Program-made: the position numbers and the translations under genes | From: Ixodes scapularis | Lineage: Eukaryota > Arthropoda > Arachnida > Ixodida > Ixodidae | DNA: 64,000 bases | Reading direction: 5' to 3' | Assembly (NCBI RefSeq): GCF_016920785.2 | Contig: NW_024609836.1 | Span: forward strand, 6,876,406 to 6,940,405 | The notes under the pieces: model-generated | Seen by the model: the letters and a program-made list of their open reading frames with translations, nothing else | What the model was told of the DNA's origin: nothing | Database searches by the model: none | Shown here: positions 21,901-28,100 of the stretch, piece after piece | Layout of the letters: each line of letters begins with the position of its first letter | How positions within the stretch are numbered: the stretch's first letter is position 1

Positions 21901-24213
21901 GCTCGTTGATTCGTTCAAAAGCACGATCCCCCAGCTTCGCAGCGTCGAGATTCCCAGCACTGGCTCGTCCACATACCTCGAACCGCTAACAAAAAGGCTC
22001 AAGTACAAAAATGCAACAAGCTTGTGTTAAGACAAGCTATAGACCGACACGCGGGCTTGACGTCACGGAGCTGCGGCGGCGCTCCCATTGCGCCGGAGCC
22101 GGGGGTGTGGGCAGAAGCGCGCACGTTTTGCATGGGCGTCAGAGCATTTCCGCATTCCGCAAAGTGTTGCACCGAAATGTACAAGAAAAGCAGCGGAGTG
22201 AGCTTCCACGAGTTCCCGGCAGACTCTGAAAGGCACAGAAGGTGGATAATATTTGTGGATCGAAAAGAATGGTCGCCTCACACGAACGACCGTTTGCGCT
22301 GCAAACACTTTCTTGAAGGCAAGGGCGGCTTCAATTTCAATCTCCGCCCGAGGCTTGCTTATGTGCAGGGAAACCGTTGTCTGATCGAGACCACCCGGAT
22401 TTTGTTCCCATGGTGTTCGCGCACAAAGCATTGGCCAAGCGCTCGTCGGAGACTCACTACGCCCGTGCTACCCAGCAGAAGGGGATCAGCGAGAGAATGG
22501 CAGTGTTGTAGGCGTTACCGAAAGAAAGTAACGAAATACGTTACTCGTTACTTGCAAATAAAAGGTATGCGTTACTGAGCTACGTTACCCAAAAATAAAA
22601 GGAACGCATTAATGCTACCGATAAAAAGTAATGCACGTTATTTCTGCGTTACTTTTTTAAATTATAATTTAACACATTTTACGGTTTTGATGATATAGGT
22701 CATATATCAAGAAACATTATGTTCATGCAGAAACTGAACATAATTACTTTATCTCTTTTTACGGTTTCACCTAAATACTTACGAGAGAAAACGCAAAGAA
22801 AAACATGGCTTGACGCCTAAAACACGGAAAATATTTAAGTGTAATTTCGTTAAGACTTGGGAAGTAGTAACGACTAACGTAACTCCGTTACTTGAAATAG
22901 TAACTTAGGTATGTTACCCGCTACTGTGCAGAAAACGTAACGAGTAAGTTACTACGTTACTCAAAAAAGTAACGCGTTACCAACAAAGCCGTTACTTGTA
23001 ACCTGTTACCGACGAGACTGCAGAACGGACAAACCGTGACTGCTTGTCATGCCTTGTGGTCATGAGGGTAGGAAAAATATCATACCTTGACTTGAAGACG
23101 CTGTCTGTATTTAATCAATCAATGAATACACAGACTTCTGCAGACCCCGAGTCTGCTGCTCCCGCCGGCAGTGCGGGAACCGACTCGAAGTAATCGTAGA
23201 CCTCGAGAGACTTGTACGCCTGCAACGTGTCGGCCGTGAACTGGCTTGGCCAAAAAACTAAATAAACGACGACGTGAGCCATCGACTTCCGTGGCAGCAA
23301 CTTTACGTCGGAAGTCCAGCAGGCCTTGTTTACGGCAAAAAAAAAAAAAACTTGTTTACGGCGTACGGATCTTTGTGGGCAACGCCGTCCACACATAGTT
23401 TGTTTCGATACCGCTGCCGTTCAGGCTCGGGCAGCGAGCTCAAATAGTCGGGCATAGCATATGACATACATTATGAGGAAATATGACGCACAAATAAAGA
23501 TACAAGTGTCCCTACGACGTCAACAACGAGCGCACGCCTTAGAACGCAATGGCGAAAACATGGAAAGCCGGGCTGCTTTTGCCCACATAGCTACCGCGCA
23601 TGTGCGGCCTTCCAGCCATGTTGGTAAACAGAGCAGCTCCGCGTGTCGGTCTATACGTCTCAGGCTTGTGCTAAAGCTTCGAGGTCTGACCATTTAGGTT
23701 TGTTTAGAGACCACGAATGACGCCTTCAGGACCAGAAAACATGAGATGACGGCCGTTAATAGTCCACACTCTGTGTATAATCTCTTGTCGACAAGTCGAT
23801 CGAAACCATGCCACTCTCCTCCCTGGCCAACTAGCTCCCAGAGTGCAACGCGCGCCGTGTTGCATGCAGGGATTCATGGAAATAGTCTATTGCCTGGAGT
23901 TTTTAGAGGCAAGGTTTCCTCGCTGTAAAGGTGACCAATACAATGGAACTCGTTACTTTGCAATGCCTCTCGCAATTAATAATAATAAGGAAGCAAAAAA
24001 AAAAAAAAAAAGCTTACATAAACAGCCATTTTTAAGCGACCTTGGTCCCTGCAGCGCATCGGATGTCGACAAAGCTGAGCTCCGTGAAATCAGTCTGGGA
24101 AGATATCGCATAAAATAAAACAAAAGGTAGCAACTCACCTTTTCCTCCACACAGTGTACGACGATTGAGGGATATTTTTTGCTCAGCCATCTGAAGAATG
24201 CTGGGACTCCCAT
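888..24213 (-). CDS. XRN2: 5'-3' exoribonuclease 2 (XRN2/Rat1), N-terminal part, 7 exons
   Basis: Processive nuclear 5'-3' exoribonuclease that degrades 5'-monophosphate RNA; in the family it promotes RNA polymerase II termination (torpedo) and trims pre-rRNA and snoRNA. Exons on the minus strand: 24213-24139, 16368-16247, 12630-12519, 10282-10109, 5446-5284, 4216-4166, 995-888. All junctions are GT-AG; intron phases are 0,2,0,0,1,1 and the seventh donor is phase 1. Together they give 805 nt, about 268 codons. The N-terminus MGVPAFFRWLS marks XRN2 rather than XRN1 (cytoplasmic, usually MGVPKFYR). Conserved blocks in order: DLYLDMNGIIHP-type block (exon 2), DEMM/RPRRLLYMAIDGV (exon 3), APRAKMNQQRSRRF (exon 4), SDANVPGEGEHKIMDFIRR (exon 5), THHCLCGAD-ADLIMLGLATH (exons 6/7). 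The remainder (family length ~950 residues) lies off the left edge. Introns are 7770, 3616, 2236, 4662, 1067 and 3170 bp and full of transposons. Identity is from recognising the human protein. Confidence 0.96.
1640..2415 (+). mobile_element. 5'-truncated non-LTR retrotransposon, RT C-terminal region
   Basis: From about 1672 a reading frame gives KTLIRPMLEYANVVW, the thumb/connection region that follows the YxDD domain in Jockey/CR1-type reverse transcriptases, continuing to RTINEWNHLPQNVV and a stop at 2201-2203. A single in-frame TAG at 1834-1836 breaks it. The 3' UTR ends in an AAATA-rich tail (2398-2416). Lies antisense to XRN2 in intron 6. Confidence 0.8.
2558..2718. mobile_element. Tc1/mariner-superfamily (Tigger-like) MITE
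   Basis: A 161-bp element with terminal inverted repeats that begin TACAGT and end ACTGTA. The next ~20 nt are similar when inverted (ATTTGGATTTAACATA versus AAGTTTGTTATAACAGA). TA at each outer end fits a TA target duplication. Non-coding. Related short elements are at 9511 and 16617. Confidence 0.6.
2719..4165. other. XRN2 intron 6 interior
   Basis: No gene recognised. At 3028-3125 there is an AT-rich stretch ending in GGGTTTGACCGTA, which resembles the terminus of the Tigger-like repeat at 6571-8496 (GGGTTTGACTGTA). The motif at 3558-3610 recurs inverted at about 3655-3705 (both carry the CAAGATGGCG/GTACTTGCAAATGTG parts), making a roughly 150-bp fold-back that spans the ATAATCAAATTAG centre. 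Confidence 0.45.
4166..4216 (-). CDS. XRN2: XRN2 micro-exon 6 (residues 216-233)
   Basis: A 51-nt exon encoding NPKHDPNTHHCLCGAD, phase 1 on both sides, acceptor CAG, donor GTGAGT. It is easily missed by ORF finders because of its size. The catalytic motif GADAD is split here: GAD in this exon, AD in exon 7. By count against human XRN2 the second Asp corresponds to D235, the residue whose mutation abolishes activity. Confidence 0.95.
5284..5446 (-). CDS. XRN2: XRN2 exon 5 (residues 162-216)
   Basis: Starts GTPFMARLAKCL after a CAG acceptor. It contains DPGWKNIEVILSDANVPGEG and EHKIMDFIRRQR, holding two conserved catalytic acidic residues (E in GEGEHKIMD). Ends one base into an alanine codon at a GTCAGT donor (phase 1). 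Confidence 0.95.
5575..5706 (+). repeat. 15-bp minisatellite
   Basis: About eight imperfect tandem copies of a unit close to CCATCACAAAGAA (13-15 bp), e.g. at 5602, 5619, 5655 and 5685. Intronic (XRN2 intron 4), about 130 bp from exon 5. The short ORF through it is an artefact of the period being a multiple of three. Confidence 0.8.
5707..6320. other. XRN2 intron 4, no gene seen
   Basis: Intronic sequence without recognisable ORF or clear repeat ends. It contains a GTGACATGACGTCATGTGACGT-like palindromic stretch near 5714-5737. Confidence 0.4.
6571..8496. mobile_element. Tigger-like element with composite interior
   Basis: Terminal inverted repeats: left TAAGTCAAACCCG at 6571, right CGGGTTTGACTGTA ending 8496, followed inward by matching Tx-rich sequence. 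The interior (about 6880-8340) holds two inverted blocks rich in GGAGCG words and GCTTTCCC/GGGAAAGC words, a palindrome at 6949-6976 (GGAATTCACCAT centred) and a hairpin at 8266-8325. Long T, C and A homopolymers lie at 8031-8053, 8200-8221 and 8231-8254. No transposase is readable. Confidence 0.5.
8266..8325. repeat. Hairpin of duplicated GCTTTCCCCCAATGCGG
   Basis: GCTTTGCAAGCGGGCTTTCC through CCAATGCGG is followed after a 5-nt loop by its inverse CGCATTGGGGGAAAGCC and then AGCTTGCAGAGC. A related single copy is at about 6893-6948. It looks like a snap-back duplication inside the surrounding repeat. Confidence 0.75.
8930..9380 (+). repeat. Degenerate minisatellite
   Basis: Imperfect repeats of a unit of roughly 60-80 bp that includes TTTCACAACGCGATAAACA (9087) and TTTCACAGTGCGATAAACA (9179), then CGCTACAAACTCGAGTGTCAC at about 9277 and related copies to 9360. 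The reading frames across it are not convincing genes. In XRN2 intron 4. Confidence 0.5.
9511..9669. mobile_element. Tigger-like MITE (159 bp)
   Basis: Begins TACAGTGCAATCCACTTTTA and ends with the inverse TTGATTGCACTGTA; TA flanks both sides. AT-rich non-coding interior with TTATAACAAT words, as in the element at 2558. Consistent with a Tc1/mariner-superfamily MITE. Confidence 0.75.
9670..10108. other. XRN2 intron 4, next to exon 4
   Basis: No gene recognised. AAAATAAAATAAATAAATAA at 9739-9760 may be the tail of an old retroelement insertion on the plus strand. Confidence 0.35.
10109..10282 (-). CDS. XRN2: XRN2 exon 4 (residues 104-161)
   Basis: 58 codons, phase 0 on both sides, donor GTGAGT. 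APRAKMNQQRSRRFR is the basic block that contacts the RNA 5' phosphate in the family. The following linker is about two residues shorter than in human and ends FDSNCITP. Confidence 0.96.
10753..11490. mobile_element. MITE with CCCTGACAATTCCCGG-type subterminal repeats
   Basis: Ends GTGTCTAGCA (10753) and TGCTAGACAT (11481-11490) are inverted. Inside each end are repeated words such as CCCTGACTTTTCCAGG, CCCTGACAATTTCAGG, CCCTGACAATTCCCCG and CCCTGACAATTCCCGG. This resembles a hAT-type non-autonomous family seen in several invertebrate genomes. The interior 10830-11400 is non-coding. In XRN2 intron 3 next to exon 4. Confidence 0.6.
11491..12384. other. XRN2 intron 3, no gene seen
   Basis: Contains a 16-A tract (11925-11940) and an inverted pair GCTCCCCTGGGCACAG (about 12041) / GTGCCCAGGGGAGC (about 12072) forming a 14-bp stem with a ~20-nt loop. 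No homologous ORF seen. Confidence 0.45.
12385..12518. repeat. 30-bp minisatellite abutting the exon 3 splice donor
   Basis: About four and a half copies of a 30-bp unit (e.g. CCTGCCATTTGTGACGAAG at 12401 and CCTGCCATTTGTGACAAAG at 12431), ending exactly where the minus-strand donor GTGAGA begins. On the minus strand it therefore forms the first 134 nt of intron 3. Confidence 0.85.
12519..12630 (-). CDS. XRN2: XRN2 exon 3 (residues 66-103)
   Basis: Encodes PAPKNEDEMM, IFEYIDRIMS and RPRRLLYMAIDGV, part of the conserved N-terminal nuclease core. Acceptor CAG; donor GTGAGA, phase 0. A 30-bp-period minisatellite starts immediately at this donor inside intron 3. Confidence 0.96.
12836..13215 (-). 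mobile_element. Penelope-like element, 3' end fragment
   Basis: On the minus strand, about 13170-13000 reads ILARYKDKVSRELHEAFEI followed by ISDTSLSLSTNELEFLK and a stop: the C-terminal tail that follows the GIY-YIG endonuclease in tick Penelope-like elements. It is followed by an AAACTTCAGTTGAGAG-type 3' UTR and ends near the TTTTCGGCGC at about 12848. 5'-truncated. A short relative of this 3' end lies at 42944-43032. Confidence 0.75.
13285..13442. mobile_element. Fragment of a GTAACG-repeat MITE
   Basis: Dense words AAAGTAAC, GTTACTTT and AGTAACGCGTTACT ending CCCAAGACTGTG at about 13442. This is the right terminus type of the GTTAC-rich hAT-like MITEs whose ends read CAGTGTTGG inverted. 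The left half is missing. A more complete copy is at 22500-23018. Confidence 0.65.
13478..13975 (-). mobile_element. Retroelement ORF fragment (possibly Penelope-like, upstream of RT)
   Basis: Minus-strand frame gives FSKHNLKLVTANKEGGFVV and then ALYGGKAIQVIDKDFK, resembling the N-terminal reverse-transcriptase block (DKG..VV...Y..K) common in tick transposon proteins. A second frame upstream (13970-13720) implies a frameshift near 13740-13800. A decayed fragment, not a host exon: it does not match XRN2. Confidence 0.5.
13976..15217. other. XRN2 intron 2, no gene seen
   Basis: AT-rich to 14480, then a G-rich run (14499-14517). No recognisable protein or RNA gene. Confidence 0.4.
15221..15535. 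mobile_element. TTAA-type MITE (piggyBac-like ends)
   Basis: Left end TTAACCCCTTAAGTGCCAC at 15221; right end GGCACTTTAGGGTGAA at about 15511-15527, an inverted match with the outer TTAA decayed to TGAA. Internal CAGCTCAGCTCGTCCA words repeat near the right end (about 15453-15507). TTAA duplication and CCC(T)TTAA ends point to a piggyBac-type non-autonomous element. A related left end is at 34457. Confidence 0.6.
15536..16246. other. XRN2 intron 2, next to exon 2
   Basis: No repeat ends or gene recognised. Confidence 0.35.
16247..16368 (-). CDS. XRN2: XRN2 exon 2 (residues 26-66)
   Basis: Acceptor CAG, then VVDGVKVPVD and the conserved block NDVEFDNLYLDMNGIIHP with its metal-binding acidic residues. 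The donor GTGGGT leaves phase 2; the lysine codon AA|G is completed by the first base of exon 3. Compared with human XRN2 this junction is shorter by about two residues after CVEEK. Confidence 0.96.
16617..16795. mobile_element. Tigger-like MITE (179 bp)
   Basis: Near-perfect terminal inverted repeats of about 26 bp, starting TACAGTCATGTCTCGTTAAT at the left and, inverted, TACAGTGATATCTCGTTAAT at the right, ending in TATGGAC on both sides. TA at the ends. Best preserved of the three short mariner-like MITEs here. XRN2 intron 1. Confidence 0.85.
16796..17811. other. XRN2 intron 1, no gene seen
   Basis: CCCCTTTAAGG at 17050-17060 resembles a MITE terminus, but no partner end is visible nearby. 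Otherwise unremarkable. Confidence 0.35.
17816..18024. repeat. Fold-back (long inverted repeat)
   Basis: Arms of about 90-100 nt with mismatches: GGAGCACAAGTTT and TTCTTTTGTAGAGGC on the left pair with GAAGCAGACAAACTTGCGCTCC region on the right. The centre is GAAGGATAGTCGGTAG (17888) and its inverse CTACCCACTATCCTTC (17928-17943). Probably a snap-back MITE. Confidence 0.7.
18025..21299. other. XRN2 intron 1, long stretch without gene
   Basis: Many short overlapping open frames around 18055-18650 reflect GC-rich sequence, not homology. A T/G homopolymer-rich patch lies at 19327-19360, a weak hairpin of CTAACCAAAAGTTT at about 19752-19790, and a G-rich purine tract at 20979-21003. Nothing else supported. 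Confidence 0.4.
21300..21530. repeat. Fold-back element
   Basis: Arms 21341-21382 and about 21447-21486 are inverted (CTGGCGCGAGCATG against CGTGCTCGCGCCAG, CAACGCTGTTAAAGC against GCTTTGGCAGCGTTG), with weaker pairing extending outward to the ATGGCG words at 21302 and 21510. Non-coding. Confidence 0.65.
22155..22330 (+). pseudogene. THAP zinc-finger domain fragment
   Basis: Plus-strand frame reads CCTEMYKKSSGVSFHEFPAD, then RRWIIFVDRKEW and RLRCKHF, matching the THAP fold order (second Cys, FH.FP, W, R..W.P, final C..HF). The first zinc Cys is not at the expected place, so the domain is broken or lacks its first exon. THAP domains occur in P-element/THAP9- and Kolobok-type transposases and in host factors. 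The frame runs into a GTTAC MITE at 22500. Lies antisense in XRN2 intron 1. Confidence 0.65.
22500..23018. mobile_element. GTTAC-repeat MITE (full-length-like)
   Basis: Left end GGCAGTGTTGTAGGCGTTAC; right end GTTACCGACGAGACTGCAG with GTAACGCGTTACC. Both ends are packed with GTTAC/GTAAC words in opposite orientation, with an AT-rich interior (22640-22840). Type is hAT-like. Target duplication is not unambiguous. Confidence 0.65.
23140..23462 (-). pseudogene. Fragment of a SWIM/YqaJ-type transposon-associated protein, interrupted
   Basis: On the minus strand about 23455-23365 reads MPDYLSSLPEPERQRYRNKL and VAHKDPYAVNK; after a 26-bp insertion the frame resumes ACWTSDVKLLP and continues PSQFTADTLQAYKSLEVYDYF to about 23180. 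This sequence type occurs at the N-terminus of multi-copy invertebrate proteins with SWIM or YqaJ recombinase domains (recognition from memory, family name uncertain). The insertion shifts the frame, so the copy is dead or part of a mobile element. Confidence 0.5.
23325..23362. mobile_element. Poly(A)-only retroinsertion with 12-bp target duplication
   Basis: CTTGTTTACGGC (23325-23336), 14 A residues (23337-23350), then an exact second CTTGTTTACGGC (23351-23362). The structure fits target-primed insertion of a tail with no body, or a slipped duplication. It breaks the surrounding reading frame by 26 nt. Confidence 0.75.
23463..24138. other. Start of XRN2 intron 1
   Basis: No gene recognised. 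A 16-A tract at 23996-24011 precedes the exon 1 donor by about 130 bp on the genome. Confidence 0.4.
24139..24213 (-). CDS. XRN2: XRN2 coding exon 1 (residues 1-25)
   Basis: Encodes 25 residues beginning MGVPAFFRWLSKKYPS and ending CVEEK; phase 0 donor GTGAGT. The start is fixed by the near-invariant XRN N-terminus. A long pyrimidine tract ending in AG lies just upstream on the minus strand (AG at 24222-24221), so this coding exon may itself be spliced to a non-coding 5' exon. An out-of-frame ATG at 24218-24220 precedes the true ATG by 7 nt. Confidence 0.97.
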
Positions 24214-25122
24214 AGCTCATCTAAAAAAGAAAAAGAGGAAAAAAAGCAATAAAGATTTAGTGGATATTTACATCACGGAGCCGGCGCAAAGGCACGGCCG
24301 CATCGAAAGCACTCCGATGTCCGTGCGTACGTTTTCCGAACGGTACATTACGCACGCAAATGTTTTCAACATTTGATTAGTAAACGCTACGATAATCCCT
24401 ACATTTTTTTGTTTGGCATTCTGCCGCTATGCTAGGTGTCATGGAGTAGTTCAGACTGCAATAACAACGCTCGCGATAAGACGCTACCGAGCTGCAAAAA
24501 TAGCGTAATTAGATGCAATCTCTTCCTCCACGAAAACTATAAGAATCACTATGGAACATTAGTACATTAATACCGCCTCAAACATTCAGTAAACTCACGG
24601 AAGCGTCTACTAGCAATGCAATGGGAAACGCCACTTTTGATTGAGGGATGTCTAAAACAATCTGGTTCATTCATCGCGAAACCAAGTTAAACCACAGACT
24701 TTCGAAACGTTGGCAGGACTCACCGAGGTGCGTATTAAAAGCAAACGCAAATGGTGCTTGATATTTTGGGGAACACAAAATTCACCGCGACGACCACCAA
24801 CTTAAGACCATGCACGATGAGCTGGGTGCGAGAGTCGAGAAGCGGCTGGTGGTCACGAGCGCACCATAGTGGTGTAAAATGTATTCGTTTTATATGTATT
24901 TGTTTACAAATAAAACAGTATCTGAGCTTTAATTAGGAACACTTAAAATAGGCTTCTGCGATGGCTTGGTCGGCGCTTGACGCCCGATTGAACCAAATGC
25001 ACGCTGTGGTCGAGGGTCCATCATGGACGCGTTCCATGTAAATCACGCGGGTGCAGTGGAGGTCCTCGGAATCTTGTTTGAAATGGCTAGAATCGGAAAA
25101 TAGCCCATTCGCCCAATTGCAG
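24214..25122. promoter_or_regulatory. Head-to-head intergenic region of XRN2 and GTF3C1
   Basis: 909 bp separate the two divergent start codons. No TATA box is placed convincingly. On the XRN2 side a ~28-nt pyrimidine tract ends in AG at 24222-24221, a strong 3' splice site, which suggests a non-coding first exon somewhere toward 24.4-25.0 kb. On the GTF3C1 side a 27-codon upstream ORF sits at 25023-25103. A shared bidirectional promoter is an inference from spacing and orientation. Confidence 0.55.
25023..25103 (+). other. Upstream ORF 5' of GTF3C1
   Basis: ATG at 25023, with a second in-frame ATG at 25083, ends at TAG 25101-25103, only 19 nt before the GTF3C1 ATG and in another frame. If the mRNA starts upstream of 25023 this would reduce initiation at 25123. 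No homology of the 26-residue peptide is recognised. Confidence 0.5.
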
Positions 25123-28100
25123 ATGGCGGACAACGACTTCTATGCCGCCTGCATCGAAGAGATAGCCCTGGAGGGCCTCGATGGCATCACCTTACAGGCC
25201 CTGTGGATCCGTCTCAAGGATCGACCGAAGTTCCCGTTCGCTTTGGACGACAAGTCGAAAGCCTTCATCTGGCGAAGCATCGTCCCTGATGCACGGCTAG
25301 ATTTCTACCGACTCCAAGAGCCACGTCAGGAACTGGTGCTCTACGACCGGTACAAGCACGTCGACCCGGACTCAGGATATGTGATCGAACCGAAGGTCCT
25401 GCCGCCGGACCTCTACCCCGTGGAACTGGTGAACAAGAACGGACAGCGAGGCTCGTGCTCCACCTTTGACAGCCGCGTCAACGTCAGCGAAAAGGTCCGC
25501 AAGGCGAAACTGACTCTCGAAGCGGTCGTGAAGCAATGGGGAAACTCGCTCGTGATCGTCGCAGACCAGGCGACCCGAGAACGGGCGCTGATCGGACCCT
25601 GCAACTCGGTGAAGGACCTCGACCTCTCCGACGTGAAGTACGCGGTCCTCGAGCGCATCGGGCGCACTCGCTACGCGGGGCTAACGACGCAGGGCAAGCA
25701 GGACATGAAGGTTTTCCAGCTGACCAACGCGTCCATGTTCCTCCTGCGCAAGCAGCTCGTTCAGCGGCACCTCATCACGAAGCAGCTCTACTACCAGCGC
25801 TCCGATCACAAGCAGTCCGGAACTGGGTTTTTGCTCCACCTGCCCCGGTTTTTCGTCGAGGTCCAGACCAAGTTCAAGATGCTGACGAGGGAGCTGTGCG
25901 CGCTTTTGGACACAAAGCCCCTGAAGCGTGAGGTCCTCCGGAAGGTCCGTGCGGAGATGGGTCTCAAGAACGCCGTCTTCAAGAGGCTGATTAACTCTGC
26001 CGCCGTACCGTATGTGACGCAGTACACGATGGCTTACAACGAACTTTACCCGGACACGCCGGAGAAGCAGTGGTACACCAAAAACACTGGAATGAAGCTC
26101 CTTCGTGTCATTGAGCTCACCAAATCGTTTGAAGAGGAAGAGGCTGAAGGAGCAGAAGGGGACGACGACGGGGAAGAGATGGAGAGCCAGTCGAGCATCG
26201 CAATGTTCTACGACCCGCGCAAGTACATCTATGACTTGCCAAGGCTAGACCAGGCCTACAGGGAACTGCAGCGAGCCGGCACGAAAGGTGCGACACTTCG
26301 GGAACTGGCGCAGCTCATGTCAACAACACGACTGGAAGCTCGTCCCCTCCTGAAAGCCCTTCTCTTCAGGAAACTGGTGGTGCCGTACAGGGAAGACGTT
26401 GGCCGTCAGAGAGTGACACGCTACTTCACCCCGGAGTTTGCATCGCAGTCGGAGACTCACAAGAAGTTTGCGGCAGAGAAGAAGCGAATGCTCGAGCAAG
26501 CGAGCAAATGTCCCCCTGCTAAGAGGCAGCGGGTGTCTCAGAGGACGGATATCTCTGAAGTCAAGCCACCTGCTTCGGAGAACGCGCCAATGAAGCAAGG
26601 GACTGGAGACGAGGTTCCGAGCGAAGAGTGCGACCAACCCACCATTACAGTGGAGGCCAGCAACGAACCACTCTCTAAGAAAATAAAGACAAAGGGTTGT
26701 ACGGTGTTGAGCTTCCCGAGCACTTCCGGCATTATCAACAAGAGGCAGTCCCTGCAGGAGCTGCTCCCCTCTTACAAAATGCTTATGAGGGCCAACAGGA
26801 TCATTGACTACGTCAAGGCTGAAAAGTTGGTTGCCGATTTAACAAGGCTTCTCAAGACACTGCAAAAGCAAGAGCTGGAAGAGGGCTACAAGCTGAAGCT
26901 GGACAAGGTCTCTTTAGAGCGGCTGCTTTACAAGCTCTGCAAGAGCGGTTATCTGAAGTCCATACGGACTACTCTGCGGTTGGGAGAAAAGGAGAAGAAT
27001 TTGCAGTTCATCTGCCACCCCGATGTCACTAAAGACGACGAGCTGGTCAGGTCGACCATCGAACAAGCCAAGTTCAAGTATTTCGCCATACACAACGAAA
27101 ACAATAAACCTCAAGCTCCCAAAAGCCCCGAGCTTACGGAGTGCTCCAAGATGGAGTACAACCCTTCGATGGGCCGCTTCTATGGCTCTCAGCCCAAGTT
27201 CCGCCGGATGCAGCTGTGCTACAGCTTTATCCACTACATGCTGTATACTTATGATGGGGCACCCCTAGGGCACTTGGATGACGATCCATCGGCTCCAATG
27301 CGCTACCAGGAAGGCATCAGTTGGAAGACGTTCGTGGCTCCACTCCCAGCAAACCCGAGCACACCCAAGGGGTGGCTCCTCTTCAGTGACATCTTGCTCT
27401 CGCTGCCGCTCTCCCTTTTTGTCAAGATTGTGAGCTGCATTAAGTACAAGATAGAAGGGTTGGACGAATACCTGCAGCACAATGTGAGGTGCCACTACCT
27501 GATACGCAGCCTTCCTGTTAAGCTCAGGAACGCCTTGCTTTTCGCGAGGCGCTACATATACTCCATCCATGAAACGATCAAGAGGCTGTCCTTTGTTGGG
27601 CTGCTCACATTTGGACCGCAGCGCCTCAAGGAAAAGGATCAAGTGTATCTTTTCCTTCACAAGCGCATCACCATCAAAGACACTGCCTGCTCGGCCCCGG
27701 GGTACCACCAGATCTCACCAGACACAGAGTATCCTCTCAAAGACTACTTTCTTGAGACTGAAGAGGACGTCAACCGGTTCTGGTTTGACTTAGAAGGCAT
27801 CTGCCTCAGCACTCCTTTGGGAACAGCCCAGACGATGCGCGGCCAGGTAATTGAGCTGCAGAACCTCTACAAGAAGCCAGCAATGATTGAGGCATCCAAG
27901 AACAGAGAGTTTGGTGAGGAAGTGGACACCGGTTCAATACCAGGGGACCAGCTAGGTGCAGCCGGCTTTGATTCTGCACTCTTTGCACACCTTAAAAGAA
28001 ATTGGAACTACACGACCACTGTGGTCTTGAAGACACCTGGACTGATGACCGTGTCACAAAAGGAAAAGTCAAAGCCGCTGGAGAACTACATTGAATACCT

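Noticed and set aside
25051..25122. Start of GTF3C1 at GTG 25051
   Set aside because: Not an ATG; the alignment with human GTF3C1 starts at the ATG at 25123.
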